A stretch of DNA of 64,000 nucleotides. Origin: 3107 sp965216225. Lineage in GTDB: Bacteria > Pseudomonadota > Alphaproteobacteria > Rhodobacterales > Rhodobacteraceae. The notes under the pieces were generated by a model. The model was not told the origin of the DNA. It was given only the letters and a program-made list of their open reading frames with translations, and searched no databases. Positions 17,817-27,142 of the stretch are shown piece after piece. Numbering within the stretch: position 1 is the stretch's first letter; each line of letters opens with the position of its first letter. The DNA lies in the NCBI GenBank assembly GCA_965216225.1, contig CBDCFF010000024.1:53712-117711 (forward strand). Direction: 5' to 3'. Both the position numbers and the translations under genes were made by a program.

Positions 17817-18080
17817 TCAGCCGAGCGCCTTGACCCGCGCCGACAGGCGCGACATTTTGCGGGCGACGGTGTTCTTGTGCAGAACGCCCCTGGTCACGCC
17901 GCGATGCAGTTCCGGCTGTGCGGCGCGCAGGGCGGCAGACGCCGCATCACTGTCGCCGGACATGATCGCCTCTTCGACCTTGCGCAGGTGGGTGCGGATG
18001 CGCGAACGGCGCGCCTTGTTGATGGCGAAGCGATGCTCGTTCTGGCGGGCGCGCTTCTTTGCCTGGGGCGAGTTAGCCAT
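17817..18080 (-). CDS. rpsT: 30S ribosomal protein S20
   Basis: An 87-residue, strongly basic three-helix 16S rRNA-binding protein. MANSPQAKKRARQNEHR, NKARRSRIRTHLRKVEEAI and KNTVARKMSRLSARVKAL are typical of S20. It sits upstream of dnaA, as in many alphaproteobacteria, with its own terminator downstream, so it is probably a single-gene unit. The 185-bp leader up to the enoyl-CoA hydratase gene would hold its promoter. Confidence 0.97.
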   Translation of the reverse strand: MANSPQAKKRARQNEHRFAINKARRSRIRTHLRKVEEAIMSGDSDAASAALRAAQPELHRGVTRGVLHKNTVARKMSRLSARVKALG

Positions 18081-18265
18081 GTGGATCAGACCTTGTTTTC
18101 GGGTTTCGTCAATTCAGCCGCACGTCACAAGACCCGAACCGGCGGTTCTTCAACCGGGGTGATTCCGGCCGGGCGGGCCTCACGCGCATGTATAGCAGGG
18201 CCATATAGACAGGTTTGGCCGGAATGCAAACAGGAAAAAGCCCGATCTCAGCAGCCTCAGCGGCC

Positions 18266-19042
18266 TCAGCGATCGCGGAATTGCGGCTCGCGCTTTTCGG
18301 TGAAGGCCGCCATGCCTTCCTTCTGATCCTCCGTCGCGAACAGCGAATGGAACAGCCGCCGCTCAAAAAGCAGCCCCTCGGCAAGGGACACTTCATAGCT
18401 GCGATTGACCGATTCCTTCACGGCCATCGTCGCCAGCAGGGATTTCACCGCAATCTTGTGGGCCGCCGCAAGAGCCTCTTCCATCAGTTTTCTGGCGGGC
18501 ACCACCCGGCTGACCAGCCCCGAGCGCTCTGCCTCGTCGGCCTGCATGAAACGCCCGGTCAGGTTCATGTCCATCGCCTTCGACTTGCCGACAAGGCGCG
18601 TGAGCCGCTGCGAGCCGCCAAGCCCCGGCATGATTCCCAGATTGATTTCGGGCTGCCCGAATCTGGCGGTGTCCGCGGCGATGATGAAATCGCACATCAT
18701 TGCCAGTTCGCAACCGCCACCCAGCGCATACCCCGACACCGCCGCAATGATTGGCTTGCGGCAGTTGCGGAACCGCGCCGCAACCTCGCCGAACAGATCG
18801 TCGCCCGCCACATCGACAAAGCTCTTTCCGGCCATTTCCCCGATGTCCGCCCCGGCGGCGAAAGCCTTTTCGGAGCCGGTAATGACGATGCAGCGGACCT
18901 TGTTGTTTTTCTCCGCCTCGCACAACGCATCGGACAGTTCGGACAGCAACTGAACATTGAGGGCGTTCAGGGCGTCCGGGCGGTTCAGCCGGATCGTCTT
19001 GACATTCTCTTCCAGCTCGACCAGGAGCGTCTCATAGGCCAT
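18266..19042 (-). CDS. Enoyl-CoA hydratase
   Basis: A 258-residue mitochondrial-type enoyl-CoA hydratase, which adds water to trans-2-enoyl-CoA in beta-oxidation. Both catalytic glutamates are present: Glu112 in GYALGGGCELAMMCD and Glu132 in FGQPEINLGIMPGLGG; the CoA/oxyanion loop is FAAGADIGEM at 61-70. This contrasts with the crotonase at 59-835, which lacks them. It is leftward, downstream of mutM by 63 bp and upstream of rpsT. Confidence 0.93.
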   Translation of the reverse strand: MAYETLLVELEENVKTIRLNRPDALNALNVQLLSELSDALCEAEKNNKVRCIVITGSEKAFAAGADIGEMAGKSFVDVAGDDLFGEVAARFRNCRKPIIAAVSGYALGGGCELAMMCDFIIAADTARFGQPEINLGIMPGLGGSQRLTRLVGKSKAMDMNLTGRFMQADEAERSGLVSRVVPARKLMEEALAAAHKIAVKSLLATMAVKESVNRSYEVSLAEGLLFERRLFHSLFATEDQKEGMAAFTEKREPQFRDR

Positions 19043-19105
19043 GTGTCTGCCGCCTGTTGTTTCCGTCAGGGTTTCAGCCTTAGCATTCCGGGGGCGCGGA
19101 TCAAG

Positions 19106-19957
19106 TCATCTTTGGCATTGAGGACAATAGAAAGTTGAGCGTCCCCCCTGAATGATTCGGACGATCCGCCCGCCGCACCCATCCTTTGCGCAAGGCGCGC
19201 CCTGCCGGTCGTAGACACGGAAATCATGCTGAAAATAACCCGGTTCACCGTCAGTCTGCCGATGATCCCTGAGCGAAGCCCCCCCGGCGGCAATCGCCTC
19301 GCCCAGCACCTCGCGGATGACCCGGACCAGCCTTTCGACACGCGGCGCAGAGATCCGCCCGGCCTGCCGCACGGGCGAAATTTTCGCGCGATAAAGCGCC
19401 TCGGACACATAGATATTCCCCAATCCGGCAACGATTCCCTGATCCAGAAGCGCCGCCTTGACCGGCGTTTTCCGGCCTTTCAGGCGGCCGGTCAGATACT
19501 CCTCGCTGAACGCATTCCCCAATGGCTCCGGTCCCAGGGCCGCCAGCAGCCTGTACCCGTCCACCCCCTCTGTCGGCGTCAGGTCCATCGCCCCGAACCG
19601 CCGCGCATCGTTGAACGTGATTCGCGCGCCGTCCGCCATTTCCAGCATCACATGGTCGTGCTTTCCGGGCGTCGCGTGCTGACGATGACCCCCCCCCGGC
19701 GTCGCGCCGGAAATCAGCATCCGCCCCGACATGCCCAGATGGATGATCAGGGTCTCGCCGGTCGAGAGATCGCACAGGATGTATTTCGACCGCCGCCGAA
19801 GCGCGGTGACGACCGCCCCCTGCAACCGCGCCGCCATCCGCTCTGGAAACGGCCGGCGCAGATCGGGCCGCCGCACATCCGCCCGCACGATCCGCCGCCC
19901 CTCCATGACCGGCAGCAGCCCGCGACGGACCGTCTCGACTTCCGGCAATTCCGGCAT
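19106..19957 (-). CDS. mutM: Formamidopyrimidine-DNA glycosylase
   Basis: A 283-residue base-excision enzyme removing 8-oxoguanine and ring-opened purines with lyase activity. The N-terminus MPELPEVE supplies the catalytic Pro2 and Glu3; Lys58 lies in RRRSKYIL; the C-terminus is a four-cysteine zinc finger (APCAKDGCGG ... FYCPQCQR). It is divergent from ubiE, with 83 bp between the starts, a pairing common in alphaproteobacteria. Confidence 0.97.
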   Translation of the reverse strand: MPELPEVETVRRGLLPVMEGRRIVRADVRRPDLRRPFPERMAARLQGAVVTALRRRSKYILCDLSTGETLIIHLGMSGRMLISGATPGGGHRQHATPGKHDHVMLEMADGARITFNDARRFGAMDLTPTEGVDGYRLLAALGPEPLGNAFSEEYLTGRLKGRKTPVKAALLDQGIVAGLGNIYVSEALYRAKISPVRQAGRISAPRVERLVRVIREVLGEAIAAGGASLRDHRQTDGEPGYFQHDFRVYDRQGAPCAKDGCGGRIVRIIQGGRSTFYCPQCQR

Positions 19958-20040
19958 CCTGCCCTTCCCCTGTTCCGGCGCGCATTGTATCGCGGCCTGA
20001 ACGGCTTATAAGAGCACCCTGAGCAACAAACGCAAGAGCC

Positions 20041-20784
20041 ATGAGCGCAAAGACCACCCATTTCGGTTTCAAGACCATCGCCGAGGCTGAAAAGGCCGGG
20101 ATGGTGCATGGCGTCTTTAGCAATGTCGCTTCGAAATATGACGTGATGAACGATGCCATGTCGCTTGGCGTCCATCGGCTGTGGAAAGACGCGATGATGG
20201 ATTGGCTGGCGCCCCGCGCCGGTCAGCGGCTGCTGGATGTGGCGGGCGGAACCGGCGACATCTCCCTGCGGTTCCTGAAACGCACCGGGCAGGCCCGCGC
20301 GACCGTGCTCGACATGACCGAATCCATGCTGGCCGAGGGGCGCAAACGCGCCGGGGCCAGGCTGATGCAGGACAGCCTCGACTGGGTGGCGGGCGATGCG
20401 ATGGCCCTGCCGTTCCGGGACAGGACGTTTGACATCTGCACGATCGGTTTCGGCATAAGGAACGTCACCCGCATCCCCGACGCCCTGTCCGAAGCCTTCC
20501 GCGTGCTGCGCCCCGGCGGGCGGCTGATGATTCTGGAATTCAGCCGGGTTCCGAACGAAATGGTGCGGAAGGTCTATGACATCTATTCCTTCAGCGTCAT
20601 CCCCCGGATGGGCAGGGTCATCGCCAACGATGCCGACAGCTATCGGTATCTGGTCGAATCGATCCGCCGGTTCCCCGATCAGGACACCTTTGCCAGCATG
20701 ATCCGAAAGGCCGGTTTCGCCAATGTCGGATACCGCAACCTGACCATGGGCATTGCGGCGCTTCATTCCGGGTGGAAGATCTAG
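20041..20784 (+). CDS. ubiE: Ubiquinone/menaquinone C-methyltransferase UbiE
   Basis: A 247-residue class I SAM methyltransferase that C-methylates the demethoxyubiquinol (or demethylmenaquinol) ring. Motif I LLDVAGGTGDISL, post-I VLDMTESMLAEG, and the UbiE signature TIGFGIRNVTRIPDAL. The N-terminal VFSNVASKYDVMNDAMSLG is also characteristic. The stop abuts the ubiB start with no spacer, implying translational coupling. Confidence 0.97.
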   Translation: MSAKTTHFGFKTIAEAEKAGMVHGVFSNVASKYDVMNDAMSLGVHRLWKDAMMDWLAPRAGQRLLDVAGGTGDISLRFLKRTGQARATVLDMTESMLAEGRKRAGARLMQDSLDWVAGDAMALPFRDRTFDICTIGFGIRNVTRIPDALSEAFRVLRPGGRLMILEFSRVPNEMVRKVYDIYSFSVIPRMGRVIANDADSYRYLVESIRRFPDQDTFASMIRKAGFANVGYRNLTMGIAALHSGWKI

Positions 20785-22323
20785 GTGCGCGGACCCCATA
20801 ACATCTGGCGGCTCGCCCGCAGCGGCGCGACCTTTGAACGGACGGGGGCCATGCGCGTCATTCTGGATGCGCTGGACGCCCCCCGCCCCCTGCGCATCGC
20901 CGCGCGTGTGCTGGGCTGGCCGTTCAAATGGCTGGGGCTGCGCGGGGACATGTCGATGCCACCGGTCACCCGCGCCCTGACTGCCCTGGGCCCCGCCTAT
21001 ATCAAGTTCGGCCAGGTGCTCTCGACCCGCCCGGATGTGGTGGGCAAGGATATTGCCCTGCAAATGCGCATCCTTCAGGACAGGCTGCCGCCATTCGCCA
21101 CCGATGTGGCGAAAGAACGTGTAAGGATGGAGCTGGGGCAACCGGCTGACGAGCTGTTTTCGGAATTCGGCGATGCTGTCGCCGCCGCCTCGATCGCGCA
21201 GGTCCACAAGGCCCGTCTCAGGAATACCGGCGAGGAAGTCGCCGTGAAAATCCTGCGCCCGCAGATCGAAAAAGCCTTCCGCAAGGACATCGACGCTTTC
21301 TACTTCGCCGCCACGGTGATCGAGTTCCTGTCCCCTGCCTCGCGCCGCCTGCGTCCCCATGACGTGATCACCCATTTCGAAGGCGTCGTGACCGGAGAGC
21401 TTGACCTGCGCCTCGAAAGCGCCGCCGCCTCGGAATTCAGCGCCAAGACCGCCGGGGATGAGGGTTTCGCCATTCCGGCCATCCACTGGCATCTTTCCGG
21501 TCGCCGGGTGATGACGCTGGGTTGGGCCGAAGGCGTGCCGCTGGGCGACAATGACGCGCTGGATGCCGCCGGACATGACCGGGTGGCGCTGTCGGAACAG
21601 ATGATCGCACTCTTTCTCCGCCATGCGTTGCGCGATGGCTATTTCCACGCCGACATGCACCAGGGCAATCTGAAGGTGCAGGCGAACGGTGATATTGTCG
21701 CCTTCGATTTCGGCATCATGGGCCATATCGACGAATATACGCGCCGGGTCTATGCGGAAATCCTCTATGGTTTCATCAGGCGCGACTATATCCGCGTGGC
21801 CGAGGTGCATTTCGAGGCGGGCTATGTCCCTGCCGGTCAGGATGTGGATGAGTTCGCCAGGGCGCTGAGGGCCGTGGGCGAACCGATCTTCGGCATGGAC
21901 GCGACCAACATGTCGATGAGCAACCTCCTGAGCTATCTGTTCAAGGTCACGGAACGGTTCGGAATGCAGACCCGTACCGAACTGATCCTGCTGCAACGCA
22001 CCATGGTCGTGGTCGAGGGCGTTGCCCGGTCCCTGAATCCGAACATCAATATCTGGCACACCGCCAAACCGGTGGTCGAAAACTACATCCGCGACAGTAT
22101 CGGGCCGAAGGCCCTGATCCGCGATCTGGCCCGGACCGTGCGGGTGGTCGCCCGGTTAGGCCCACACCTGCCGGCAATGGCGAAGACCGCCCTGATCCGC
22201 CAATCCTCGCCCAAGCCGGCGGACCCGCAGCCCCGCTCCCGGGTCGGGGCGCTCGGCTGGGCCGTTCTGGGCGCGGCGGTCACGGCGGCGGTGCTCATTG
22301 CCTGTTTCCGGTTCTGGGGCTGA
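20785..22323 (+). CDS. ubiB: UbiB, ABC1/ADCK-type atypical kinase
   Basis: A 512-residue membrane-associated UbiB protein, needed for ubiquinone synthesis as an ATPase-like accessory factor. KxGQ motif IKFGQVLSTRPD, the Ala-rich nucleotide loop AAASIAQVHKA, and catalytic HADMHQGNLKV with VAFDFGIMG. A C-terminal hydrophobic segment (LGWAVLGAAVTAAVLIACF) is the usual membrane anchor. It starts at GTG directly after the ubiE stop. The 3' end overlaps the convergent kinase gene by 29 bp. The coaBC-dut genes often found next are absent. Confidence 0.95.
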   Translation: MRGPHNIWRLARSGATFERTGAMRVILDALDAPRPLRIAARVLGWPFKWLGLRGDMSMPPVTRALTALGPAYIKFGQVLSTRPDVVGKDIALQMRILQDRLPPFATDVAKERVRMELGQPADELFSEFGDAVAAASIAQVHKARLRNTGEEVAVKILRPQIEKAFRKDIDAFYFAATVIEFLSPASRRLRPHDVITHFEGVVTGELDLRLESAAASEFSAKTAGDEGFAIPAIHWHLSGRRVMTLGWAEGVPLGDNDALDAAGHDRVALSEQMIALFLRHALRDGYFHADMHQGNLKVQANGDIVAFDFGIMGHIDEYTRRVYAEILYGFIRRDYIRVAEVHFEAGYVPAGQDVDEFARALRAVGEPIFGMDATNMSMSNLLSYLFKVTERFGMQTRTELILLQRTMVVVEGVARSLNPNINIWHTAKPVVENYIRDSIGPKALIRDLARTVRVVARLGPHLPAMAKTALIRQSSPKPADPQPRSRVGALGWAVLGAAVTAAVLIACFRFWG

Positions 22324-23200
22324 TGGGGCGGCCGATGGGATGGCTGACGGCTCGGGCGCGTTCCAGCGCCGGCAGTTCCAGCGCCATGGCGTCCCGATAC
22401 TCCCCGGCGCCGCGCTCGGCCTTCCACAGGCAATAGGCCGCCATGCGCCAGTGATACCAGGGCGAGAGCGCGCGATACCTCTGCGCGGTCTCCCGGCAGC
22501 CATAGGCGGTGAAGAACCGCGCGCAAAAGGCCGGGTCCGGCGCCGTGCCGCCATAAAGCCGCTGCATCGCCGGAGACAGAAAGATGGCGATGTCCGCCGA
22601 GGGTTCCCCCAGCGCCGGGCATTGCCAGTCAATCAGGCGCGGGCCATCGCCGGTCATCAGGATATTGTTCGCCACCACATCGCCATGCAGCAGGCGCCGG
22701 GCCTCCAGCGGCGGCACCGATGCGCCCGGCATGGCCGCCCGCACACGGTTTCGCGCCGCGCTCCCGCATTCGGACAGGATGCCCAGCCCCTGTTTGCGCA
22801 ATGCCTCTGATCCCGAAGGCGCATGGGGCAGGCTGATTGCCACCGGCAGGCCATGCAGCCGCGCCAGCAGCCGCCCCACCGGGGCCGGGTTCCCGGCCCA
22901 GGACGCGCCGTCAACATGGCGGTAGATCACACATGGCCCAAGGCGGGTCATGGCGCTGACATGCAGCGCCGCCGACAGGCCCTGCCCGTCCAGCGCCCTC
23001 AGAACCGCGGCCTCGGCAATGCCGTCATTGCGAAACAGCGGCGTCTGCCGGTCCTCGGGATACAGCTTCACGGCCATCGCGCCCTGCTCCACCTCTACCC
23101 GCCACAGGTAATTCGTCCGACCGCCGGACAAGGGCTCCCATCGCAAACCGGGGGCGATCAGCCCGCGCGCCTGCAAATCCTGCGCAAGCATGTCCCGCAT
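22295..23200 (-). CDS. Aminoglycoside-phosphotransferase/choline-kinase-fold protein
   Basis: A 301-residue small-molecule kinase fold. Catalytic loop LLHGDVVANNIL (HGDxxxxN) and metal-binding LIDWQCPALGEPSADIA in place of DFG, followed by a C-terminal helical part as in choline/thiamine kinases. The start at 23200 (MRDMLAQDLQARG) is chosen because the upstream 56 codons are unlike the family and extend toward the pnp leader. The substrate is unknown: choline, ethanolamine or another alcohol are all possible. Convergent with ubiB. Confidence 0.75.
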   Translation of the reverse strand: MRDMLAQDLQARGLIAPGLRWEPLSGGRTNYLWRVEVEQGAMAVKLYPEDRQTPLFRNDGIAEAAVLRALDGQGLSAALHVSAMTRLGPCVIYRHVDGASWAGNPAPVGRLLARLHGLPVAISLPHAPSGSEALRKQGLGILSECGSAARNRVRAAMPGASVPPLEARRLLHGDVVANNILMTGDGPRLIDWQCPALGEPSADIAIFLSPAMQRLYGGTAPDPAFCARFFTAYGCRETAQRYRALSPWYHWRMAAYCLWKAERGAGEYRDAMALELPALERARAVSHPIGRPISPRTGNRQ

Positions 23201-23457
23201 CGCCGGGTCCGTTTTTCGTGGCTGCAACAGGGTGGCGCCCCTTTTCGTCAATCGACGCGCCACGCTATCGCCGCGACCTGCCCGAGGCAAGCGCCTGAAC
23301 GGGGATGCTGCAACATGCCCCGAACCTTCACGAGGCTTCACGGGCGTTGCCGTGCATACAGGCGGCATCCCCTTTTCATTCCCGCAAATCTCCTGTATGG
23401 GCTCAACATCTGAGACGTGATGCCTCTGACCCCGGGCGCATGAACAGGATTGGGGTC

Positions 23458-23512
23458 GGCGGCAATGGGGCCGCCATTGAAACGGGAGACCCGGAACGCC
23501 GGGCGCGCTCCC
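23458..23512 (+). promoter_or_regulatory. pnp mRNA leader hairpins
   Basis: Two stem-loops just upstream of pnp: GGCGGC/GCCGCC with a 6-base loop (23458-23475), then a two-part stem GGGAG-CCCGG/CCGGG-CTCCC (23484-23512). Double-stranded pnp leaders are cut by RNase III and used for PNPase self-repression in enterobacteria. The same role here is inference. The rest of the 327-bp gap to the divergent kinase gene shows no gene. Confidence 0.5.
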
Positions 23513-23527
23513 TTCCAGGATACACCG

Positions 23528-25663
23528 ATGTTTAACGTAACGACGAAATCAATGCAGTGGGGGGAAGAGACCCTCACGCTGGAGACGGGCAAGATGGCCC
23601 GTCAGGCCGATGGCTCTGTCATCGCGACGCTGGGCGAGACCCGCGTCATGGCGAATGCAACCTTCGCCAGGGAACCGAAACCGGGGCTGGATTTTTTCCC
23701 ACTGACGGTTCATTATCAGGAGAGATATTATGCCGCCGGCAAGCTGCCCGGCGGCTTTTTCAAGCGCGAGGCGCGCCCGACGGAAAAGGAAACGCTGACC
23801 GCGCGGCTGATCGACCGGCCGCTTCGCCCGCTTTTCGCCAAGGGCTTCAGGAACGAGGTTCTGGTGATGTGTACCGTGCTGTCGCACGATCTGGTCAATG
23901 ACCCGGATATTGTGGCGATGATCGCCGCCTCCGCCGCGCTGACCCTTTCCGGCGCGCCGTTCATGGGGCCGATCGCGGGCTGCCGGGTGGGCTTTGCGGA
24001 TGGCGAATATGTCCTGAACCCCGAAGTGGAGGACATGACCAATCTGCGCCTGAACCCGGAACAGCGCCTTGATCTGGTCGTGGCGGGCACCCGCGACGCG
24101 GTGATGATGGTCGAGTCGGAAGCCTATGAACTGTCCGAAGATGAAATGCTGGGTGCGATCACCTTTGCGCACGGGCAGATACAGCCGGTCATCGACTTGA
24201 TCGTCAACCTGGCCGAGGACACGGCGAAAGAGCCGTTCGCGTTCGCCCCGCCGGATTATTCCGAACTGCATGACGCCGTGAAAGCCGTCGGCGAGGACAG
24301 GATTCGCGCCGCCTATGCGATCACCGACAAGCAGGAACGCACCGCCGCCGTTGCCGCCGCGAAGGCGGACATCGCCGGGGCGCTGAGCGCCGAACAGCAG
24401 GAAGACGCCAATCTGGGAGCGGCGCTGAAAAAGCTCGAAGCGGAGGTTCTGCGCGGCGATGTGATCAGCACCGGCAGGCGGATTGATGGCCGCGACACCA
24501 CCACCGTGCGTCCGATTGCCTGCGAAACCGGCCTGTTGCCACGGACCCACGGCTCTGCCCTTTTCACCCGTGGCGAAACGCAGGGTCTGGTCGTGACCAC
24601 GCTGGGCACCGGCGATGATGAGCAGATCGTCGATGCGCTGCACGGGAACTTCCGGTCGAACTTCCTGCTGCACTACAACTTTCCGCCCTATTCGGTGGGC
24701 GAAGCCGGGCGTGTGGGGCCTCCGGGCCGCCGCGAGATCGGTCACGGCAAACTCGCATGGCGTGCGTTGCAGGCGGTTCTGCCGGCTCCGACCGACTTTC
24801 CCTATACCGTGCGCGTGGTGTCGGAGATCACCGAATCCAACGGCTCCAGTTCCATGGCCTCGGTCTGCGGCGGTTCCCTGTCGATGATGGATGCGGGGGT
24901 GCCGCTGAAAGCGCCGGTCGCCGGTGTGGCCATGGGCCTGATCCTGGAGGATGACGGCTCGTTTGCGGTTCTGACCGACATTCTGGGCGACGAAGATCAC
25001 CTTGGCGACATGGACTTCAAGGTCGCGGGCACCGGGAAGGGCATCACCTCGCTGCAAATGGACATCAAGGTTGCCGGTATCACGCCTGCGATCATGAAAC
25101 AGGCGATGGCGCAGGCCAGGGATGGGCGGATGCACATTCTGGCCGAGATGTCGAAGGCGATTTCCGAGGCGGGCGAATTTTCTGTCCATGCGCCGCGGAT
25201 CGAGACCATGCAGATCCCGACAGACAAGATTCGCGAAGTCATCGGCTCCGGCGGCAAGGTGATCCGCGAAATCGTCGAGGTCTCGGGCGCCAAGGTCGAT
25301 ATAAACGATGAAGGCACGATCAAGATCGCATCGCCCAACGGTGATTCGATCAGGAAAGCCCGTGACATGATCCATGCCATCGTGGCGGAACCCGAGGTCG
25401 GCCGGATTTACGACGGCAAGGTCGTGAAGATCGTGGATTTCGGGGCTTTCGTGAATTTCTTCGGAAAGCGCGACGGGCTGGTGCATGTCTCGCAGATCGG
25501 AAACCACCGCCTGAACCATCCGTCGGACGTGCTGAAGGAAGGTCAGGACGTGAAGGTGAAGCTGGTGGGCTTTGATGATCGCGGCAAGGTGCGCCTGTCG
25601 ATGAAGGGCGTCGATCAGGAGACCGGCGAAACGACCAGCCAGCAGGAAGCCGCAGAGGGCTGA
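23528..25663 (+). CDS. pnp: Polyribonucleotide nucleotidyltransferase (PNPase)
   Basis: A 711-residue phosphorolytic 3'-5' exoribonuclease and degradosome component. Two RNase PH domains (about 1-140 and 310-540; active-site region around GSSSMASVCGGSLSMMDAG), a KH domain with IREVIGSGGKVIREI, and an S1 domain with VGRIYDGKVVKIVDFGAFVNFF. The ATG at 23528 (MFNVTTKSMQWG) follows AGGA; an upstream in-frame ATG would be translated through the leader hairpins and is rejected. rpsO, normally upstream of pnp, is absent here. Confidence 0.97.
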   Translation: MFNVTTKSMQWGEETLTLETGKMARQADGSVIATLGETRVMANATFAREPKPGLDFFPLTVHYQERYYAAGKLPGGFFKREARPTEKETLTARLIDRPLRPLFAKGFRNEVLVMCTVLSHDLVNDPDIVAMIAASAALTLSGAPFMGPIAGCRVGFADGEYVLNPEVEDMTNLRLNPEQRLDLVVAGTRDAVMMVESEAYELSEDEMLGAITFAHGQIQPVIDLIVNLAEDTAKEPFAFAPPDYSELHDAVKAVGEDRIRAAYAITDKQERTAAVAAAKADIAGALSAEQQEDANLGAALKKLEAEVLRGDVISTGRRIDGRDTTTVRPIACETGLLPRTHGSALFTRGETQGLVVTTLGTGDDEQIVDALHGNFRSNFLLHYNFPPYSVGEAGRVGPPGRREIGHGKLAWRALQAVLPAPTDFPYTVRVVSEITESNGSSSMASVCGGSLSMMDAGVPLKAPVAGVAMGLILEDDGSFAVLTDILGDEDHLGDMDFKVAGTGKGITSLQMDIKVAGITPAIMKQAMAQARDGRMHILAEMSKAISEAGEFSVHAPRIETMQIPTDKIREVIGSGGKVIREIVEVSGAKVDINDEGTIKIASPNGDSIRKARDMIHAIVAEPEVGRIYDGKVVKIVDFGAFVNFFGKRDGLVHVSQIGNHRLNHPSDVLKEGQDVKVKLVGFDDRGKVRLSMKGVDQETGETTSQQEAAEG

Positions 25664-25721
25664 TCCTTTCTGACCGGCAAGACCGCGGAAAACCCGCGGG
25701 AAACCCGCAGAAAAACCGCAG

Positions 25722-25753
25722 AAACCCCGGCGATTGCGTCGGGGTTTCCCGTT
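25722..25753 (+). terminator. Terminator downstream of pnp
   Basis: AAACCCCGGC and GTCGGGGTTT make a 10-bp stem with one G-T pair and a 6-base loop, 58 bp after the pnp stop. Between stop and hairpin are imperfect repeats of AAACCCGCRG (25690-25720). Confidence 0.8.
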
Positions 25754-26209
25754 GCGCCTGCATCGGTTCCGTCCCGTCACGAGGCATATCATGGCGGTGT
25801 TGAAACGCCGTCAATTCCCACAGGGAAAGGGATATGCCACATGAGTCAGGTCTGAAGTTGCCGATTGACGGATATTCCACGCCAAGGCGCGCGGGGTTCC
25901 GGGCCACGATGCCTTCCCGGAGCGGTTCAATGCACCGGCCCCGAAACCGTTCCAGCCCGCCATGCCGACGCCTGGCCTTGTCGTCCCGGCGCGGCCTGTG
26001 GTGCAGCCTTCATCCGGGATCACCCGGACCGCAGCCTGCGCCGGCGACACATCCGATCCGGTAAACAACCCCATCCGGTATTCCTCCTCCCGGGGGCGAT
26101 ACGGGAACGGCGACAGCCCGAATACCGACTGCCCTTCGCAATGCAAGCGGTAACGCGCCGCGCCCGCCTTTTTCAGCCGCAGCCCGGATTCGGCGCTCAT
26201 CGGGGCCGG
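25754..26209. other. Intergenic region with a possible IS256 leader fossil
   Basis: About 450 bases without a recognised gene. At 25785-25844 the sequence closely follows, with scattered mismatches, the leader of the IS256 element at 63289-63346, including CAATTC and GGATATGCCACATGA, up to the start codon; similarity then stops. The longest frame (129 codons, minus strand, 26200-25811) starts 9 bp after the LOG gene stop but has no clear ribosome site or recognised domain, and its end is IS-like sequence; I do not call it a gene. Confidence 0.45.
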
Positions 26210-27025
26210 TCAGCCTGACCAGTTCCCGATGGCCTCGACCGCCTCTTGCGCGGTGGCGACGAATTTGAAGAGTTTCAGATCGTCCTCATCAATCGTGCCG
26301 GCTTCGGCGAGGGCTTCCCAGTTGATGACCGAGCGCCAGAATTTCTCGCCAAAAAGCAGGAAGGGCACGGGTTTCATCCGCCCGGTCTGGATCAGGGTAA
26401 GCGTTTCAAAAAGCTCGTCCAGCGTGCCGTAACCACCGGGAAAGACGCAAACCGCCCTGGCGCGCATCAGAAAGTGCATCTTCCGGATGGCGAAATAGTG
26501 AAAGTTGAAACACAACTCCGGCGTCACATAGTCATTCGGCGCCGGTTCATGGGGCAGCACGACGCTGAACCCGATGGAGCAGCCGCCGGCCTCTGCCGCG
26601 CCGCGATTTGCGGCCTCCATCACGCCGGGGCCGCCACCCGAGACGATCACGTCCTCGGTGCAGTCCGACGCCATGGATATTGTGGTGATCAGCCGGGCGA
26701 ATTCGCGGGCTTCCTCATAAAATTCGGCCAGTTCCGCAAGCCCCCCGGCACCGGCGTCCTGCCTCTTGGCGGGGTCGGGAATGCGCGCCCCGCCGAACAT
26801 GACGACGGTGGAATTGATCCCGCGCTCATCAAGGATCATTTCCGGTTTCAGAAGCTCCAGTTGCAGACGCACGGGGCGCAGTTCCGCCCGGCACAGGAAA
26901 TCGTCATCCGCAAAAGCCAGGCGATAGGCGGGCGACCGGGTTTGCGGCGTGTCCGGGATCGCCCCTGCCCGTTCCATGTCCTGGCCCGCATGGCGGAACG
27001 GGTGGCGGCGGCTTTTCCGGTTCAT
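26210..27025 (-). CDS. LOG-family protein (TIGR00730; possible cytokinin-type phosphoribohydrolase)
   Basis: A 271-residue Rossmann-fold protein with the family motifs VSGGGPGVMEAANRGA and FPGGYGTLDELFETLT. These form the active site that cleaves nucleoside 5'-monophosphates to base and ribose 5-phosphate. Bacterial members are often mislabelled lysine decarboxylases. The start at 27025 (MNRKSRRHPFRHAG) is preferred over 27100. An N-terminal extension of about 70 residues precedes the LOG core. Divergent from dapD with 117 bp between. Confidence 0.88.
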   Translation of the reverse strand: MNRKSRRHPFRHAGQDMERAGAIPDTPQTRSPAYRLAFADDDFLCRAELRPVRLQLELLKPEMILDERGINSTVVMFGGARIPDPAKRQDAGAGGLAELAEFYEEAREFARLITTISMASDCTEDVIVSGGGPGVMEAANRGAAEAGGCSIGFSVVLPHEPAPNDYVTPELCFNFHYFAIRKMHFLMRARAVCVFPGGYGTLDELFETLTLIQTGRMKPVPFLLFGEKFWRSVINWEALAEAGTIDEDDLKLFKFVATAQEAVEAIGNWSG

Positions 27026-27142
27026 TGTCGCGTTTCCCCTGTTCCTGTCGCATTTTCCCGTCGCATTGCGCGGCAGCGTTCCCGAGTCTATAGGCTTCAA
27101 CGCAATGAAGCCAGATACGTTATACGCTCACGGGGAAAGTTC

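Noticed and set aside
19747..22059. 770-codon minus-strand frame opposite ubiE and ubiB
   Set aside because: It lies wholly antisense to well-recognised genes, is rich in His, Asp, Gly and Arg as expected of GC-rich shadow frames, and has no domain.
23549..25792. 747-codon minus-strand frame opposite pnp
   Set aside because: Shadow of pnp codon bias; no ribosome site or family similarity. The same holds for the long antisense frames opposite ftsH (35256-37382), fhs (37301-39163), cobT (51923-53740) and the aminopeptidase (54171-55817).
25811..26200. 129-codon minus-strand ORF after the LOG gene
   Set aside because: No recognised domain or ribosome site, and its 3' end is IS256-like leader sequence; described within the intergenic entry instead.
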